The notes beneath the pieces were generated by a model that ran no database searches, was not told where the DNA came from, and saw only the letters and a program-made list of their open reading frames with translations. From NCBI GenBank assembly GCA_027924585.1, contig BSBM01000179.1, positions 15,658,501-15,722,500 of the forward strand: a stretch of DNA of 64,000 nucleotides. Direction: 5' to 3'. Origin of the DNA: Larix kaempferi. Taxonomy: Eukaryota; Streptophyta; Pinopsida; Pinales; Pinaceae. A program made the translations under genes and the position numbers. This document shows, piece after piece, positions 1 to 11,639 of this stretch (within the stretch, counting starts at the first letter, position 1; every line of letters begins with the position of its first letter).

Positions 1-1860
1 GTCCACTGGGTGCAAGAGCTTGAATCACCAAACCGCTTTCCCAGGATTACTGCCAGAGGGTTACCTTCCACGCCTGTCCGAGGTGAAGTGGGAATAACAG
101 CCCACTCTACCTGTGTAGAATCCTAAAGGTCTGATACTAAGGCTACCATTAATATAAAATAACCTAGGGGGACAGTCGTCAGCCTAGCCGAAATGCATGG
201 GCAGGGTAGCAAAGCCCGAAATCCCAAAGGATCCCCGTACGCGAATCGACTCTAGTTTATGGTCAAAAGGAAATTGAGGGGATATCCTCAACAATTCCAA
301 TCTCCCACATCCTCGTGCTTAGCTCTGGTTTAAGTAGAGTTTCCCAAGACTATTTGATATAGATGGGTTTACCTAAATGAAAGTCTTACTACGATTTTTT
401 AGTAATGAAGCCAGTTCCGAGCAGTTTAAGGTGATTTAAGCTCGAAACTCTAGCCTAAGCTAGTTGATGTCGTGTATTCCTAAAAAGAAAAAGTTGCTAA
501 TAAATTTTAGTAATAATTTCTTTTCAAGGGTTACTTGTTACTCAAAGGTTGTAGTGTAGTGTGTGGAATGATCTGTTATGAAAGTAAATTACTTGAAAAG
601 ATAACGCTTTCAAATTCACAAAATTTTCTCTTTTTCGTTTACAATTCTTTCAAAACTTGAAACCTAAGCAATCCTAAAACATCTTTTTGTATTTTCTTTT
701 TGAAAATTTCAAAGCAAATAAGCTACCTCGAAATAAAGGAAGATCTTACTACTAAGCTATTGAAACAATTTTTTGTCTTTTTCAGATAACTATAAAAGAA
801 AGAGAACTTTCCACAAAAGCAAGCAATAACTAACTATAAAACGTGTGCAAGGAAAACATGTAAATGGCCCAAAGCAAACAAATCGAAAGACTCGATGAAG
901 ACTTGACTTACCAAGTTTTTGTAAAAGAAAAACTTGAGGCTTGGAAACGAAGTGAAAAGAAAACAGGGGAAAGAGACACTTATGACGGAAAGGAAAACCT
1001 AAATGGGTTGCTCCTAAGTATCAAAACCCTAAGAAACACTAAGCCAAACAAAAGTAAGCAAGTGAACCAAGCATGACCTAAACAACACACGGACTCAACA
1101 GCAAGAAGACTAAGAGGTTTTGACTTACTTGAACAAACTGATAAATTAATCAGCAAGTGACTGAACCAAGGAACCTTCGGAAGTGACCCTAAGGACTCAA
1201 ACTTGAGTGTCAAACCCTAAAGAAGTATGAGACCAAGTGAAAGCATGCTAAAAGTTGCAACAGACAACAAACAATCAAAGTGCAGGTCTGTAAGATTGCA
1301 ACAATAACTAGTGTGAAGAGATGCAGCTATGTCCAAAAAGAATAGCGCACGAACTTCAAGGAAGGGCTCGTAAGCGGCAAAGACACTGGAACAAAGGGAC
1401 AAGCAATCAAAAACAAGCTCAAAGAGATTGGAGAGGCTTACAAGACTCAACAAAGGCATAAGAGGTTTCAGGGGTCAGTAAAGACAGCAAAGCAACAGGC
1501 TGGAACAACAACCAAAGCTTGGAAGACAAACCCTAACAACAAAACAGGCCACTACAGGAACATGCCCTACTGTGCAATGTTGCAACCAGTGTACATCAAG
1601 AGGTGTACACTACTGTGCAGTGCAAGGAGGGGCATACAGTAGGAGGCAAATGCTATTTTATGTAGGGAATAAGACCAGCATACATGTCTGACCAGAGTAC
1701 AAACAGGCTTTGCAAACCAAAAACGGAGTTGAATCAAGCAAATAGGAAAGATGACATAGACCTATAAGGCCTCTCAGACAATTAGAAACTGAGAAAAAGG
1801 CTGGAAGAAAACCAAAATTAAGTCTCCTAGAGCAGAACAGCCAAGCAGTTACTCCCCAAC
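1..1860 (-). other. Non-coding, probable untranslated leader of a minus-strand gypsy element
   Basis: I see no credible gene here; short open frames on both strands have no recognisable domain. The stretch ends at a primer-site-like motif (1861-1870) that, read on the minus strand, matches the 3' end of an arginine tRNA. This suggests the segment is the 5' leader of a minus-strand gypsy element whose coding part lies left of the window. The composition, with CCCC/GGGG-rich short blocks, resembles the leader of element M (30,189-32,251), but I could not align the two convincingly by eye. It may equally be unrelated degenerate repeat DNA. Confidence 0.3.
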
Positions 1861-1870
1861 GGAGTCACCA
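1861..1870 (-). promoter_or_regulatory. Putative tRNA-Arg-type primer binding site (minus strand)
   Basis: The plus strand reads GGAGTCACCA. Its complement begins TGG and differs by one base from the primer site of element M at 32,252-32,261. A TG dinucleotide that could bound a LTR follows at 1874. The matching second LTR is not visible. Confidence 0.3.
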
Positions 1871-1873
1871 GTC

Positions 1874-2985
1874 TGATTTTTGGGATTTCTACCCTATAGT
1901 AAGGAGATGGACACTACCAACTGGGCAGGATTGACAGGTAAACACATTGATTATATTGCATATAGTTATTTCAAAAGAAATAGATCGGGATCGAAGGACA
2001 TACCTCTTTTCGATGTTTGATCCTATCTTTTGCTTGGCCCTTCACTTGATCTCCCGCTCGATCTTTTGCTTGATGAACCTGCAATACAAGAGATACCTTC
2101 CTCAGCTTATCTTGACCATATAACATATGATGAAATGACAAAGCAATCTAACATCAAATATAATCAAGAATTAAGCCAAATAGACATGCAATCCAATAGA
2201 TATCATATTTGGGATAGGAAGGGGGTTTCGACCTTTTTATTGTCAAAGAAACATGAAATCAGTACAATATACCTGACGTGTAAATATCTTTCTGCAACCG
2301 GATCCTGGGCTCCTGCTCTTCACTCTGACTTGGAACTTTCCTCCAGCATAACAATACTTCAAGCCTTCTCTCAAGATTCTTTCTTGTGTTTTCTCAACAT
2401 AATGAGTGTAACCCCTCTCATGGATCTTCCTTGTATTTATGGGACAAGGTAGGCAGTTTAGATCGAGAGGTGGTTGGATTAGGAAGTTGGGGAAGTTGCA
2501 GAACCAACTGCAACTAATCCCAATTCGTCAAATTAATATATTTTTTATTTCATCTTAAGATGTACACGGGTTTCATACAACAAGAGTAGCGTACAGGAAG
2601 CAACTTTTATGCTTTACAACATGCGTTTACAACTTTTCTGGAGGTGTACGCTGGTTGTCCTTGAGGAGAGTAGCGTATAGTACGTAGGTCTTGTGTACAG
2701 AGAGGGGCATATAGGTGGCAAAATTAGAAGAAACTATTAAATTCTCAAGTGAGAAGTGTACTTCTGGAAACAAGTCATCTAAGGAAATCATGCTCTTAAA
2801 TCCTTTGTGTCCTTTTGTGTGATCTACAAGGCAAGGTGATGACAGGACGGAGAAGTGCAAATTTGACCTATAATAGTACTGGAAGCAACAGACACAAAAC
2901 TCCCATGATTGACCCCCAAGTACACTTGTGAAATATGGTAACAAACTCTCAAAACTTTTTCTTACAATTGTAGTGTTATAGTCAG
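1874..2985. other. Unresolved stretch, possibly LTR of the leftmost element plus leader of element O
   Basis: No gene is supported. The left part follows the putative primer site and may be LTR sequence of the leftmost minus-strand element. The right part immediately precedes the decayed gag of element O and may contain its untranslated leader. A 140-codon open frame at 2030-2452 has no recognisable domain, and I treat it as chance. I found no LTR boundary or target duplication. Confidence 0.25.
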
Positions 2986-4260
2986 ATGAATAGTAGTGCC
3001 AATAGTTCTCAAAGCAACTCTTTAATAGGAGGAAGTAGTAGTAGTTATCAGCAAACTAGTAGCAACATTATAGCACAACCAAGTCCCCAAGGGTTTGTAT
3101 TGGTAGGACCAAAAACCACAACAATGGTGGGTATATTAGAAGGACTGCCCCTGAAATTCTAAAATTTTTGGGGGAATGATGGAAATGATGATGCAACTCA
3201 ACATTGGTTTCTCTATGAAGCAATATGGAACACCAAAGAGACAACGATGGCATCCAAATTTGTAGATTTTCATATGACCTTCTGTGGAATGGATCTATAG
3301 TGGTACATGAGGCTGATAGAGATATGGGGTACAAACATGTCATCTCCTACTTTTGCAAAAACAAAGAAACTATTTCTGGATGAGTTTTGACAACCAAAAT
3401 CTAAACAACAAGGTGTTTTGGAAATGAGGGAAATCTAACAGATGTATGGAGAATCATCCTAGGAATGCACACGATGGTTCAGAGACATGCTAACCAAATT
3501 AAAGTAACCATTCCATGAATCCCATCATAAAGAATGGCTTTATCATCGTTTGCTACCATTGACAAGGATCCCTCTATCGCAGCAAGTAATAGACTCACAC
3601 TGAACTACATTAGAGTAGGTGATGAAGATTGAGGCTATGGAAAACTATCCAGACTCTATGCGAATTAGAGTGGGAACTTCATCCTCTTCTTGTGAATTGG
3701 AATAGGTTCACAATAAGTTGGAAGAAATAATTGAGAGACTCCAGGATTTGAATGTACCAAAAGCACAACTATGACAGATATGGTGTACAATTTGAATGAA
3801 AGAAGGACATCATGCTTCCAAGTGTCCAAGGACATGAGGAGGACAAGTTTCATGAGGACCAAGTGCGACAATTGCGTAAGTTGTTGCAAAAAATCCATTC
3901 TATTCTGTAGGACGACCATCATACCTAGAGCCCCCAACTGATTCTCTCAATGACTTCTGTGAGATATCAAACACATTTGGTCATCCACCGTTACTCTGCA
4001 CAATCTTCTAGAAGTACTCTTAAGTACCCAACATGGTATACTGTGAATTCTATGGATCTACTACACATAACACTGAAAAATGTCGAGCCTTGGATTCCCT
4101 TACATATAGGTTAAATCGATCTATGTTCTGGGTATTTGATCAACCCCAGGGATAGGGGGAGGTCGTGGAATAGGATTTGGAGTTAGAAGAGGAAAGTTCA
4201 TGCAGGACCATTGCAATTCTACAACTATAATAAAATATGGTCATGAGAGCGAATGATCTC
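2986..4260 (+). pseudogene. Element O (Ty3/gypsy): decayed gag, left half
   Basis: This is a plus-strand gypsy gag ruined by many stops. A Ser/Asn/Gln-rich N-terminus is followed by a capsid motif near 3190-3240 (QHWFLYEAIW) that closely matches the capsid of element G (DQHWFLCEAIW near 7006). Zinc-knuckle remnants follow: one near 3780-3830 whose second Cys codon is now a stop region, and one near 4030-4090 (C-E-F-Y, then H and C) in which a Cys has become Tyr. A Gly/Arg-rich stretch near 4140-4200 precedes another knuckle remnant. The reading continues at 33,005, so everything between is later insertion. O belongs to the same lineage as G and is older. Confidence 0.75.
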
Positions 4261-4425
4261 AAGCATCATCATGAGAACGGATATCTAAATCCGGCGGTCC
4301 AAAGGGTGCAAAAAACGGAGGTCATATGACTCTGGAATGGTCAAAGGAAAAAAAAAATGAGGTTAAAAATGGTTGTAAATAAAGGTGAGCTCACCAAGCC
4401 AAGGGTGTAGTGGTGGGGAGAAATG

Positions 4426-4430
4426 ATGAC
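4426..4430. repeat. Target-site duplication of element G, left copy
   Basis: ATGAC directly precedes the 5' LTR of G and is repeated exactly at 18,476-18,480 after the 3' LTR. This 5-bp duplication fixes both ends of the element. Confidence 0.9.
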
Positions 4431-6043
4431 TGTTGGGCCTGGCCCAACTGGGGCATTTTGAGCAAGAAGGATTTTTGGAACTGCGAAGCTGAGCGCAATT
4501 CAGATGGAATATTTTTGGTATAAGTTTTTGGGATGTTGCGAAGTTGCGCGCAGCGCAGCGTTGGAAGATCTGCGAAGATTAGTGCTGCAAGGGGACAGCA
4601 CTGCAATGTGTCCAGTATACGTGGAGCTAGAAAAGCAAAGTGATGGACAGAAGGCGGAACAGATTCCGGTTAGACCAGTGGTGGTCTATTTTTGGTAAAG
4701 ATGCTCCAGGAGTACCAAGTGGTGGGTAGGAGCAAAGAGGAAAGAAAGTGACTGGTCGCACATGTGAAAGAGCCACTACCTAAACTAGTCGCATGAGATC
4801 GTTAGAGGAAGAACGACTCGGTGAAAGCAACCTGTTGGCATGCGTGCGACAGGAAGGCCGATAGCGACATGAGGCATGCGCTGAAGGCATCCATGACGAA
4901 ATATTCTCTACCAGAAGCCAACACGTCTGATTAAGGGAAAACCATGATAGTTTTGTAAACCTAAGGGTTTTGGCCTTCGAATTGTAAAGACATGACCTAC
5001 GGGCATGATCTATAAGTAAGGCATTTTTTGTATTGGAAAGGGTTAATCTTCATTGTTGATGTTTTGGGTTACTGTTGAATCTCTCTTATGGTATTGCTAT
5101 TAACTGAATAGATCTCCGTTGAGAGACGATTTTTTAAAGGCTCTGCAAGCTGTGTGTGCAGAGGCCTACTGAGAGAGAAGAGAGTCTGCAGCTGAGTGCA
5201 CAGACAAAGAACTGTTGTACCCTTCCCAAAGACTAATATAACAACATTTCTTTTGGACGTAGCCTCCATCCTGGGGGTGAACCACATTAAATACTATGTA
5301 GTGTGATTGTTTGTGTGTTTTCATTTGCTTATTTGCTTAGATTGGATGCTTGGATTCTCATTTATCAATTGGTGTGTTAATGCTTTTATATGTATTCACC
5401 ATAGAAGAAAGATGGGAATAATATGTTAAGTATTGCGGGAATGAATGAATGTTGAATGCCCAGTATTCCAAGTCTATGGAAGCATCAGTCAATGAATAAT
5501 CACCTGTGTATGTAGAGGTCGGATTGTATAACTCTTCGATGCGTAGCATCAGGTGCGTGCAGCATCGTATGTTTCGTCTGCATGCATTGTTATAAAGATA
5601 AATAATCTAAGGAAGTAGATGAATGATCAAGTGTTAAAGTAAAGTTTTCATAGTGGGAAAGATTGGAAGAGGAAGCGTATAAGTCAGTTACGCTGTCCTA
5701 TTATTTGTATTCCACCCGAACCGCGCAGTCCTTGGATGCACTGGTTGTGAAACCGCTTAAGTTTGTAGAAGTGCAGACTACGACGTAGTCTATCGTCGCA
5801 CAGTCCTTAGCCCATAGCACAATTATGATAGTGTGCCGCACAATTTCCCTGTTCGAACAACTCATCACATCACTATGGAAACCAGATTCCATAGTGCCCC
5901 CATAGCTACACCCCGGGTGAGACATCATCCTATTCGCACGCTGTTGCCAAAAGGGCCGGTGAGAAGGGGTTTTGTTGGTTCCTTGAAACCACGAAGAACC
6001 TGGGTCTACATTGGAAAATTCTAGATTAGTACTTAATCCAACA
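4431..6043 (+). repeat. 5' LTR of element G (1613 bp)
   Basis: The LTR begins TGTTGGGCC and ends CCAACA, so its termini form a perfect short inverted repeat. It aligns throughout with 16,064-18,475 once the insertion there is removed. A TATA-like CTATAAGTAAG near 5009-5020 is kept in the 3' copy near 16,643 and is a plausible transcription start signal. Open frames across the LTR, including a 221-codon one on the minus strand at 5701-6366, have no domains. Confidence 0.92.
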
Positions 6044-6045
6044 AA

Positions 6046-6060
6046 TGGTTCCGTTTCCGT
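6046..6060 (+). promoter_or_regulatory. Primer binding site of element G
   Basis: Two bases after the LTR end, the sequence reads TGGTTCCGTTTCC. It starts with the TGG expected to pair with a tRNA CCA end. It is not the initiator-Met type seen in the copia elements of this window, nor the Arg type of M. I cannot assign the tRNA without a search. Confidence 0.6.
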
Positions 6061-6090
6061 GCTAAGAATCCGTGATGAGTTGAAGTCGTG

Positions 6091-6525
6091 ATGTGCGAAG
6101 TAGAAGAAGTTGAGCTGGGCATCAACTTTTGTTATCCAGACAAGAAAGAAATCTGGGCTTGGTGTGACAAGATAGAGAGAGAGACTTCGCAAGGAAAGAA
6201 AATAGACACCCACATCTCTTTGACATTCAGTAGTTGAATAAATACCCGTGGCAAGACGTTCACGAATTTTTCTGGGCATCTTTTGGGAACGAGCTACATG
6301 AGTGGTTGTCAAGGCTCGTAGAACACAGAAACTGTATCCCGCAAAGCTTATCGACCGAGTGGACACCAGAGCTCATTGAAAGGCTCAAAGCACTAGATAG
6401 TCCATTTGTACGAGCAGTCAACTTCAGGGTCGACAGTACATTGCAAAGTTTTGTGACAGAGTTCCCTGTGGACATGCTAAAGTCCTACAGCGTAGTCAAA
6501 AGAGAATTTTTCAAGGGATTCTGAG
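6091..6525 (+). pseudogene. Leader ORF of element G upstream of gag, unknown function
   Basis: Between primer site and gag there is protein-like sequence. An ATG at 6091 opens a 48-codon frame ending at 6237 (start MCEVEEVELGINF). A shift of frame there leads into a long segment from 6234 to 6524 ending in a stop. The second segment is rich in Trp, Glu and Leu (WTPELIERLKALDSPFVRA near 6360-6420) and looks like a folded helical protein rather than random translation. I recognise no domain. A consensus-like splice donor (AG|GTAAGT) lies just past the stop near 6525-6531, with pyrimidine/AG acceptor-like sites near 6570-6597, so leader and gag may come from differently spliced RNAs. Both coding status and the join are inference. 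Confidence 0.45.
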
Positions 6526-6615
6526 GTAAGTATCTAAACAACCTCAGTTTGTACATTAAAACGCTTTTAGCTGAGAAACGTGTTTTTAGAATGCAGTAAA
6601 ATTTTTGCATCTATA

Positions 6616-8322
6616 ATGGTCAATAGCATTTATAGTGAGTCTGACGAAAAGACACATAATCCAAGAAGTGGGAAAAGGTATAAATATACACCTAAGAAGA
6701 CTGCTAGTGGACGTGGACTCCGTGTAGACATTGATTCAGAAGACGAAGTTGATAACCAATCCGCACCTCTATCTTCCACCTATCAGCCTATTACTCTGCA
6801 AAATCCACCGGATGGGAACACCACGCCTTCCATTGCACAAAATCAGCTATCCCAGAACCCCCCTATTACGAATATCCCTAGCACTCAGACCATTCCATTT
6901 ATCTTTTCTGCTCAGCAACCTACGCAGAACCCTCCACCACCTAGGAGAAGCATGACCGAGGATATTAAACTACCGATATTCAAAGGAATGGGTCTAGAAG
7001 ACCCTGATCAGCACTGGTTTCTATGTGAAGCCATTTGGAGTCTTAAACAAGTCTAGGATGATGTTGTTAAGCAAGCACAACTCGTCACCACCTTTAGAGA
7101 CAGAGCCTTGCATTGGTTCATGAAATACTCGTAGGGACAGCCGAGAACCCTGATAGAAATCAAGGCTGCACTCTTAGCAGAGTTTAAGAAGCCGAAGTCA
7201 GAGTCACAGTGTATAACAGAGTTGAAAGAGATAAAACAGAAACCTAATGAAATGGTCTGGGAATTTGACCAGAAGTTTAAGACTCTGTTAGCCCAAGTTA
7301 GCTTCGTGATAGCACTGCAATAGCATAAGGAGTGGTTTAGAGCCGCACTGTTGCCCCATATCAGATAGTCGTTGATGCAACAAAAAGTGGCTTCGCAGGT
7401 AGAAGCCTTGGAGATCACGAGGAAGATGGAAGCTTCACCCATGGGAGAAACTAGCACTAGCATGTCGCATATTCAGAACCAGTTAGCTACCCTAACACTA
7501 CAGCTACAAGATATCAAGCAAGGAAAGCAGGAAAGATGGGATGTTCAGTGTACATGCTATAAGGGAGAAGGACACACTAAGGATAATTATCCTTTATTCC
7601 AAGACTTCCTCAGCATGGGTGGACCAAACCCATTAAATCCGCACCCAGGGACATGGTGTGAAATTTGCAGAACTAGAGGACACCGGCCAGAAGACTGCCA
7701 CCTGATACAAAAATACATAAGAACACCCAAGAACCTATATTGTAAGTCAGTTGGGCATGATGAGTCTAATTTCCATGCATATGAGCTGATGCTGGAAAGA
7801 AAGAAAGATATTGAGCATATGTATGGAGGAATGTACAAAGTCCAAGGAGAGACTCCGCAGAAACAAGAAAATGCACCGCAAGATCAGGGAGGATACAGAG
7901 GCCACAGAGGATATCACGGGAGAGGATGGAATAAGGACCCGGCATAGGGACGAGGCCAAGGTCAAGTGATCTATTACAACTGTGGCCAAGCAGGCCATGT
8001 ATCTAGGGACTGTACCAATCCATGCACAACATGCAGTTATTGTCAATCATTTGATCATGTTATTGAAGACGGCCCAGTGTTAGAAGTAGAAATGCAGAAA
8101 AGAAAACGGCCAGAGGCATCAAAACCAAACATCCAGTTGATCGCAGTAGAGAGGAGAACTGCGGATCCAAGTATCAATGTAGTGACGCGAAGCGGCACTA
8201 CGACAGGGAGAGATAGAGGAGTAGAAGCTTCGACTTCTGGAGACTTTATTACTAAGCAGACACCCCTTGAAACGATATGGATAGGGAAAGCTACTGGGAA
8301 AGCACCGGCTTTCGATGTGTAG
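6616..8322 (+). pseudogene. gag: Element G gag (capsid and multiple zinc knuckles), interrupted
   Basis: I place the start at the ATG at 6616, because upstream codons in this frame lack an ATG. One frame holds to about 8320 and is broken by stops at 7054, 7132, 7321, 7366 and 7945, mostly TAG. A basic, Pro/Gln-rich N-terminal part is followed by the capsid domain from about 6955 (PIFKGMG, QHWFLCEAIW, ALHWFMKY, IKAALLAEFKKP). A run of CCHC knuckles starts near 7550. The clearest is at 7656-7695 (WCEICRTRGHRPEDC). Others near 7550, 7739, 7972 and 8026 have lost one metal ligand, for example Tyr for the first Cys near 7972. Gag would package RNA and form the particle. Five knuckle-like units is more than the one or two usual for the group. 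Confidence 0.85.
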
Positions 8323-8629
8323 AAAAATAGAGAAGTATTTGAAGAAGCTTGGGATATCTTCAAAGAATCAACACCTAGATCACCAAGAATCCCGCTGCGC
8401 AGCGAAATACCGCATATGGAAGATATGTCAGTTGCATATGACAGGACGAGTACTGCAACAGAGACATGCACCTTTGTTGCGCAGTTCCTCAGAAACTGCA
8501 TGAAGTTGCTGAAGAGCCCAAATGCTACAGCAGAGTTACATAAATTGATAGACCAGTATGAACCACGCAGCGAGAATGAAACTACTAATAGCGCAATTCA
8601 TCACATTGGGAAACATTAAAGAATAGGAA

Positions 8630-9050
8630 GAGAAATGAGACTCAGTGCACAAATAGGAGATTATGAAATGGATGAGATCATTCTTGATCTAGGATCATAA
8701 GTAAATGTCTTGAGCAAACAAAAATGGCAGCAGATGGGGAGACCAAAGCTGTTATGGTCACCTATCCAATTGAGAATGGCCAATCAGGAGAAAGTAATAC
8801 CCTTTGGACGATTAGGCAACGTGATTGTTGACATTGATGGAGTACAGAGCCACACAGATTTCAAGGTTTTAGAGATTGTTGATGATAGTCAGCCTTTTTC
8901 AATGCTGTTGGGAATTGAATGGGCTATCGATAACCTCTCCATCATAAACTTGAAGACAAGGAAGATGATCTTTGAAGGAAAGCATCCCAGGGTCATCGTA
9001 CCATTGGACCCTGTAGATGGAGACAGATACAGCAAGCCGATTTAGGAGGA
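8630..9050 (+). pseudogene. Element G aspartic protease domain
   Basis: In the same frame as gag, the retropepsin active site reads ILDLGS at 8680-8697 and is followed at once by a TAA where a codon of the V-N-V-L strand context is expected. Downstream the fold continues with hydrophobic strands and the second conserved block (FSMLLGIEWAIDN near 8895-8935), like the ILG motif of retropepsins. The matching region of element O is at 33,640-34,010. The protease would cleave the Gag-Pol polyprotein. Stops at 8617, 8698 and 9043 disable it. Confidence 0.78.
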
Positions 9051-9264
9051 ATCTAGAGCTCAAGATTTGGATCAACTATATAAGATGACTGCCAACCAGG
9101 ATGACTATATTAATCCAAGTGCGGATGGAACACTCAGCTAGAGATGCGACAACTCTTGCATTTCAGACTCTGATGTAGGATTGGAGAACTGGAAAAGTCA
9201 CATGCATGAAGTATCTGCAAGGAGATGTGCGCAGGTTACAAAGTCACTGCACTAGATTGGAAAG

Positions 9265-9800
9265 GAAGTAATCCCAATCCCTACATATGATGGTTCATCT
9301 AATGTTTATTCATTTATCAAAGATTATACTGCAGCAATTGCAGATGAGCATCACTTACCAGCATTAGATACGACACTGCGCGAGACACCTTCCAGGTGGT
9401 GGGATGCACATAAGCAGACATTGACCACATGGGATCAATGTAGAATCAAGATGCAGATCAGGTTTGCTGACAAGGTTACCCTATCTTTCGAGAAATACAA
9501 TGGACAGATAGATCCAAGACAGCATATTGAGGTTTGTTCACAAGCATGGCAAGAGAGACAGAAAACAGAATGGGTGCATTTGTTTGTGCACACACTGGAG
9601 GAAGAAATCCCAAAAAATGGTACTTAGACATGGAGTTGCGCAGGGAGAATACAGATTGGCCTACCCTCACTGTGAACTTCCATAAAAGATTCAGTTTTGA
9701 AGACGAGAACCCTGGCATAAATGATGCATTGCATCTTATTAAGGAAAGATTATTTAGGCCAGAATGTACACATAAGAACATGACATTGGAGGAGTTCTTT
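9265..9800 (+). pseudogene. Second capsid (gag)-like domain between protease and RT in element G
   Basis: Directly after the protease, and before RT, the translation again looks like a Ty3-type gag capsid core: PIPTYDGSSN near 9275-9305, an aromatic/acidic helix, PSRWWDAHK near 9388-9415, then an aliphatic ending in IRF near 9460. Near 9600 the frame shifts (frame 1 to frame 0) and the domain continues to about 9780 (WPTLTVNFHKRFSFED). Element O has the same domain in the same place at 34,240-34,435. Standard gypsy elements go from protease straight to RT. It might be a duplicated capsid or a domain with a new role. The homology call is by motif only. Confidence 0.6.
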
Positions 9801-10073
9801 GGAACTGACGGTGTACCTGTAAGCTTACAACAGGAATGGACCAAACGAGAAGAACATGCTCTGGAATGTTATAATCTAGCTGAGGAAGCTGAAGAAAAAG
9901 AAGACCATTATGAGGAGGACCCGCGCAACATTAAGATACCCGAGTCAGAGGGTGCATGCGAGGTAGAGGGACCTCCGCTGGAAATCCCAGATATGAGTGG
10001 ACCTATGAAAATAAGGAAAGTGAACATTGGCACCAGCGAAGAGACAAAGTTCACGGCTATTGGACATTACTAG

Positions 10074-11470
10074 GATGATCAGACAGTGGGGAAGATCACA
10101 GACCTGTTGCATGAGTATCAAGAGTTGTTCCCAACAAAGTTTATAGAGGTGAAGGGCATTTTGGAATACTTAGGGTTTATGAAGATACCTATTACTCTAG
10201 GTGAAAAACCTATTAAGCAGAGACCCTATAGACTGAACCTGTGATACAAAGAATGAGTCAGGGCAGAACTTGATAAAATGCTTGATGCAGGGATCATTGA
10301 GCCAGTTGAAGAGTCTTAGTGGATAAGCCCTATGGTTGTCTAGGATAAGAAAACAAGAGGTGAGATTAGGATTTGTGTGGATCTCAGAAAGTTGAACGAT
10401 GCTTCACCCATTTCCTACCCCTTTCACTGATGAGGTGCTTGATAATGTGGGAGGAAATGAAGCCTATTCCTTTACTGATGGCTTTTAGGGATATCATCAA
10501 ATACGTATTGATCCCACGGATAGACACAAGACTATTTTTGCCACCGAATGGGGGTCGTTCCAGTACACAGTGATGCCATTTGGCCTAAAGAACGTGCCCG
10601 CCATCGTTTCTAGAGTTGTGGTCGCAGCATTCAAAGATTTCATGAATAAGTTTTTAGAAGCTTATTTTGATGATTGGAAAGTATTCGGGTTGCTGAAGGA
10701 CCATTGCGCAAATTTGAGATTGATGCTAGAAAAGTGCAGACAACATCAGATGTCGCTCAACCTGAAGAAGTGTATTTTTTGTGTACCTTACAGAATTTTG
10801 TTAGGACACATTGTGTGCAAACAGGGCTTGATGGTTGATCCTTCAAAGATCGCAGTCATAGTAAACTTGCCGACACCAAATTCAGTCAAGCAGTTGCGCA
10901 CTACATTGGGGCATACCGGTTATTGCAAGAAATTTATAAAGGGGTATGCGTAGATAACCGCAGCTATGGAGAAGCTGCTGAAGTAAGATGCGTCGTTCAT
11001 TTGGAACGCAGAGTGTGAACAAGGTTTTGACAGCTTGAAAGAGAAAACGGTCACTGTGTCGATCCTAGTTTTTCCAGACTGGGAGAAGCCATTCCATGTT
11101 CATGTTGATGTGTCATGTATAGCATTGGGATTTGTCTAAGCACAACTAGGAGAGGGAGGTATCGACCATCCCATCGCATTTTTGAGCAGGAAGCTCTCAT
11201 CTACAAAAAAGAATTACACCACCACCAAACGAGAATGCCTAGATATGGTCTATGCACTGCAAAAGTTCAGGCACTATTTGCTTGGTGCGCACTTCCTTAT
11301 GTTCACTGACCATTCTGCTTTGAAATACCTGGTCAACAAGCCAGTGTTAGGGGGGAGAATTTGCAGATGGTTGTTACTCTTTCAGGAGTACGACTTTGAG
11401 ATCGTGGTTAAGCTAGGCGGATTGAACTTGGGACCTGATCATCTGTCAAGGATTGAGTCAGGAGAAGAGC
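10074..11470 (+). pseudogene. pol: Element G reverse transcriptase and RNase H
   Basis: RT begins near 10,090 and shows the usual blocks: MLDAGIIEP near 10,275, RICVDLRKLND near 10,370, GYHQIRIDPTDRHKT near 10,490, MPFGLKNVP near 10,573, and the catalytic YFDD at 10,663-10,674, where YVDD/YLDD is commoner. RNase H follows (HVDVSC near 11,100, FLSRKLSS near 11,180, TKRECLDMVYAL near 11,228, TDHSALKYL near 11,307). Stops lie at 10,071, 10,242, 10,317, 10,341, 10,486, 10,951, 10,985 and 11,139, with a one-base frame change near 10,420. Together these domains would copy the RNA into DNA. The domain order and motifs are typical of plant gypsy elements. Confidence 0.88.
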
Positions 11471-11639
11471 CTACGAATCTTGAAGACAATCTACCTGATG
11501 TGCAGTTGTTTACTATCCAGATAGCTGATGATTATTATAAAGACATCATAGACTTTTTGACTACTGGATTAGCACCCATAGAGTTCACTACGCAGCAAAA
11601 GAAGCAGCTGGTACTGCGAGAAGCAGACTTCACCAGTAT

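Noticed and set aside
5701-6366. 221-codon open frame on the minus strand
   Set aside because: Lies across the 5' LTR and leader of element G, has no domain, and the opposite-strand features explain the sequence.
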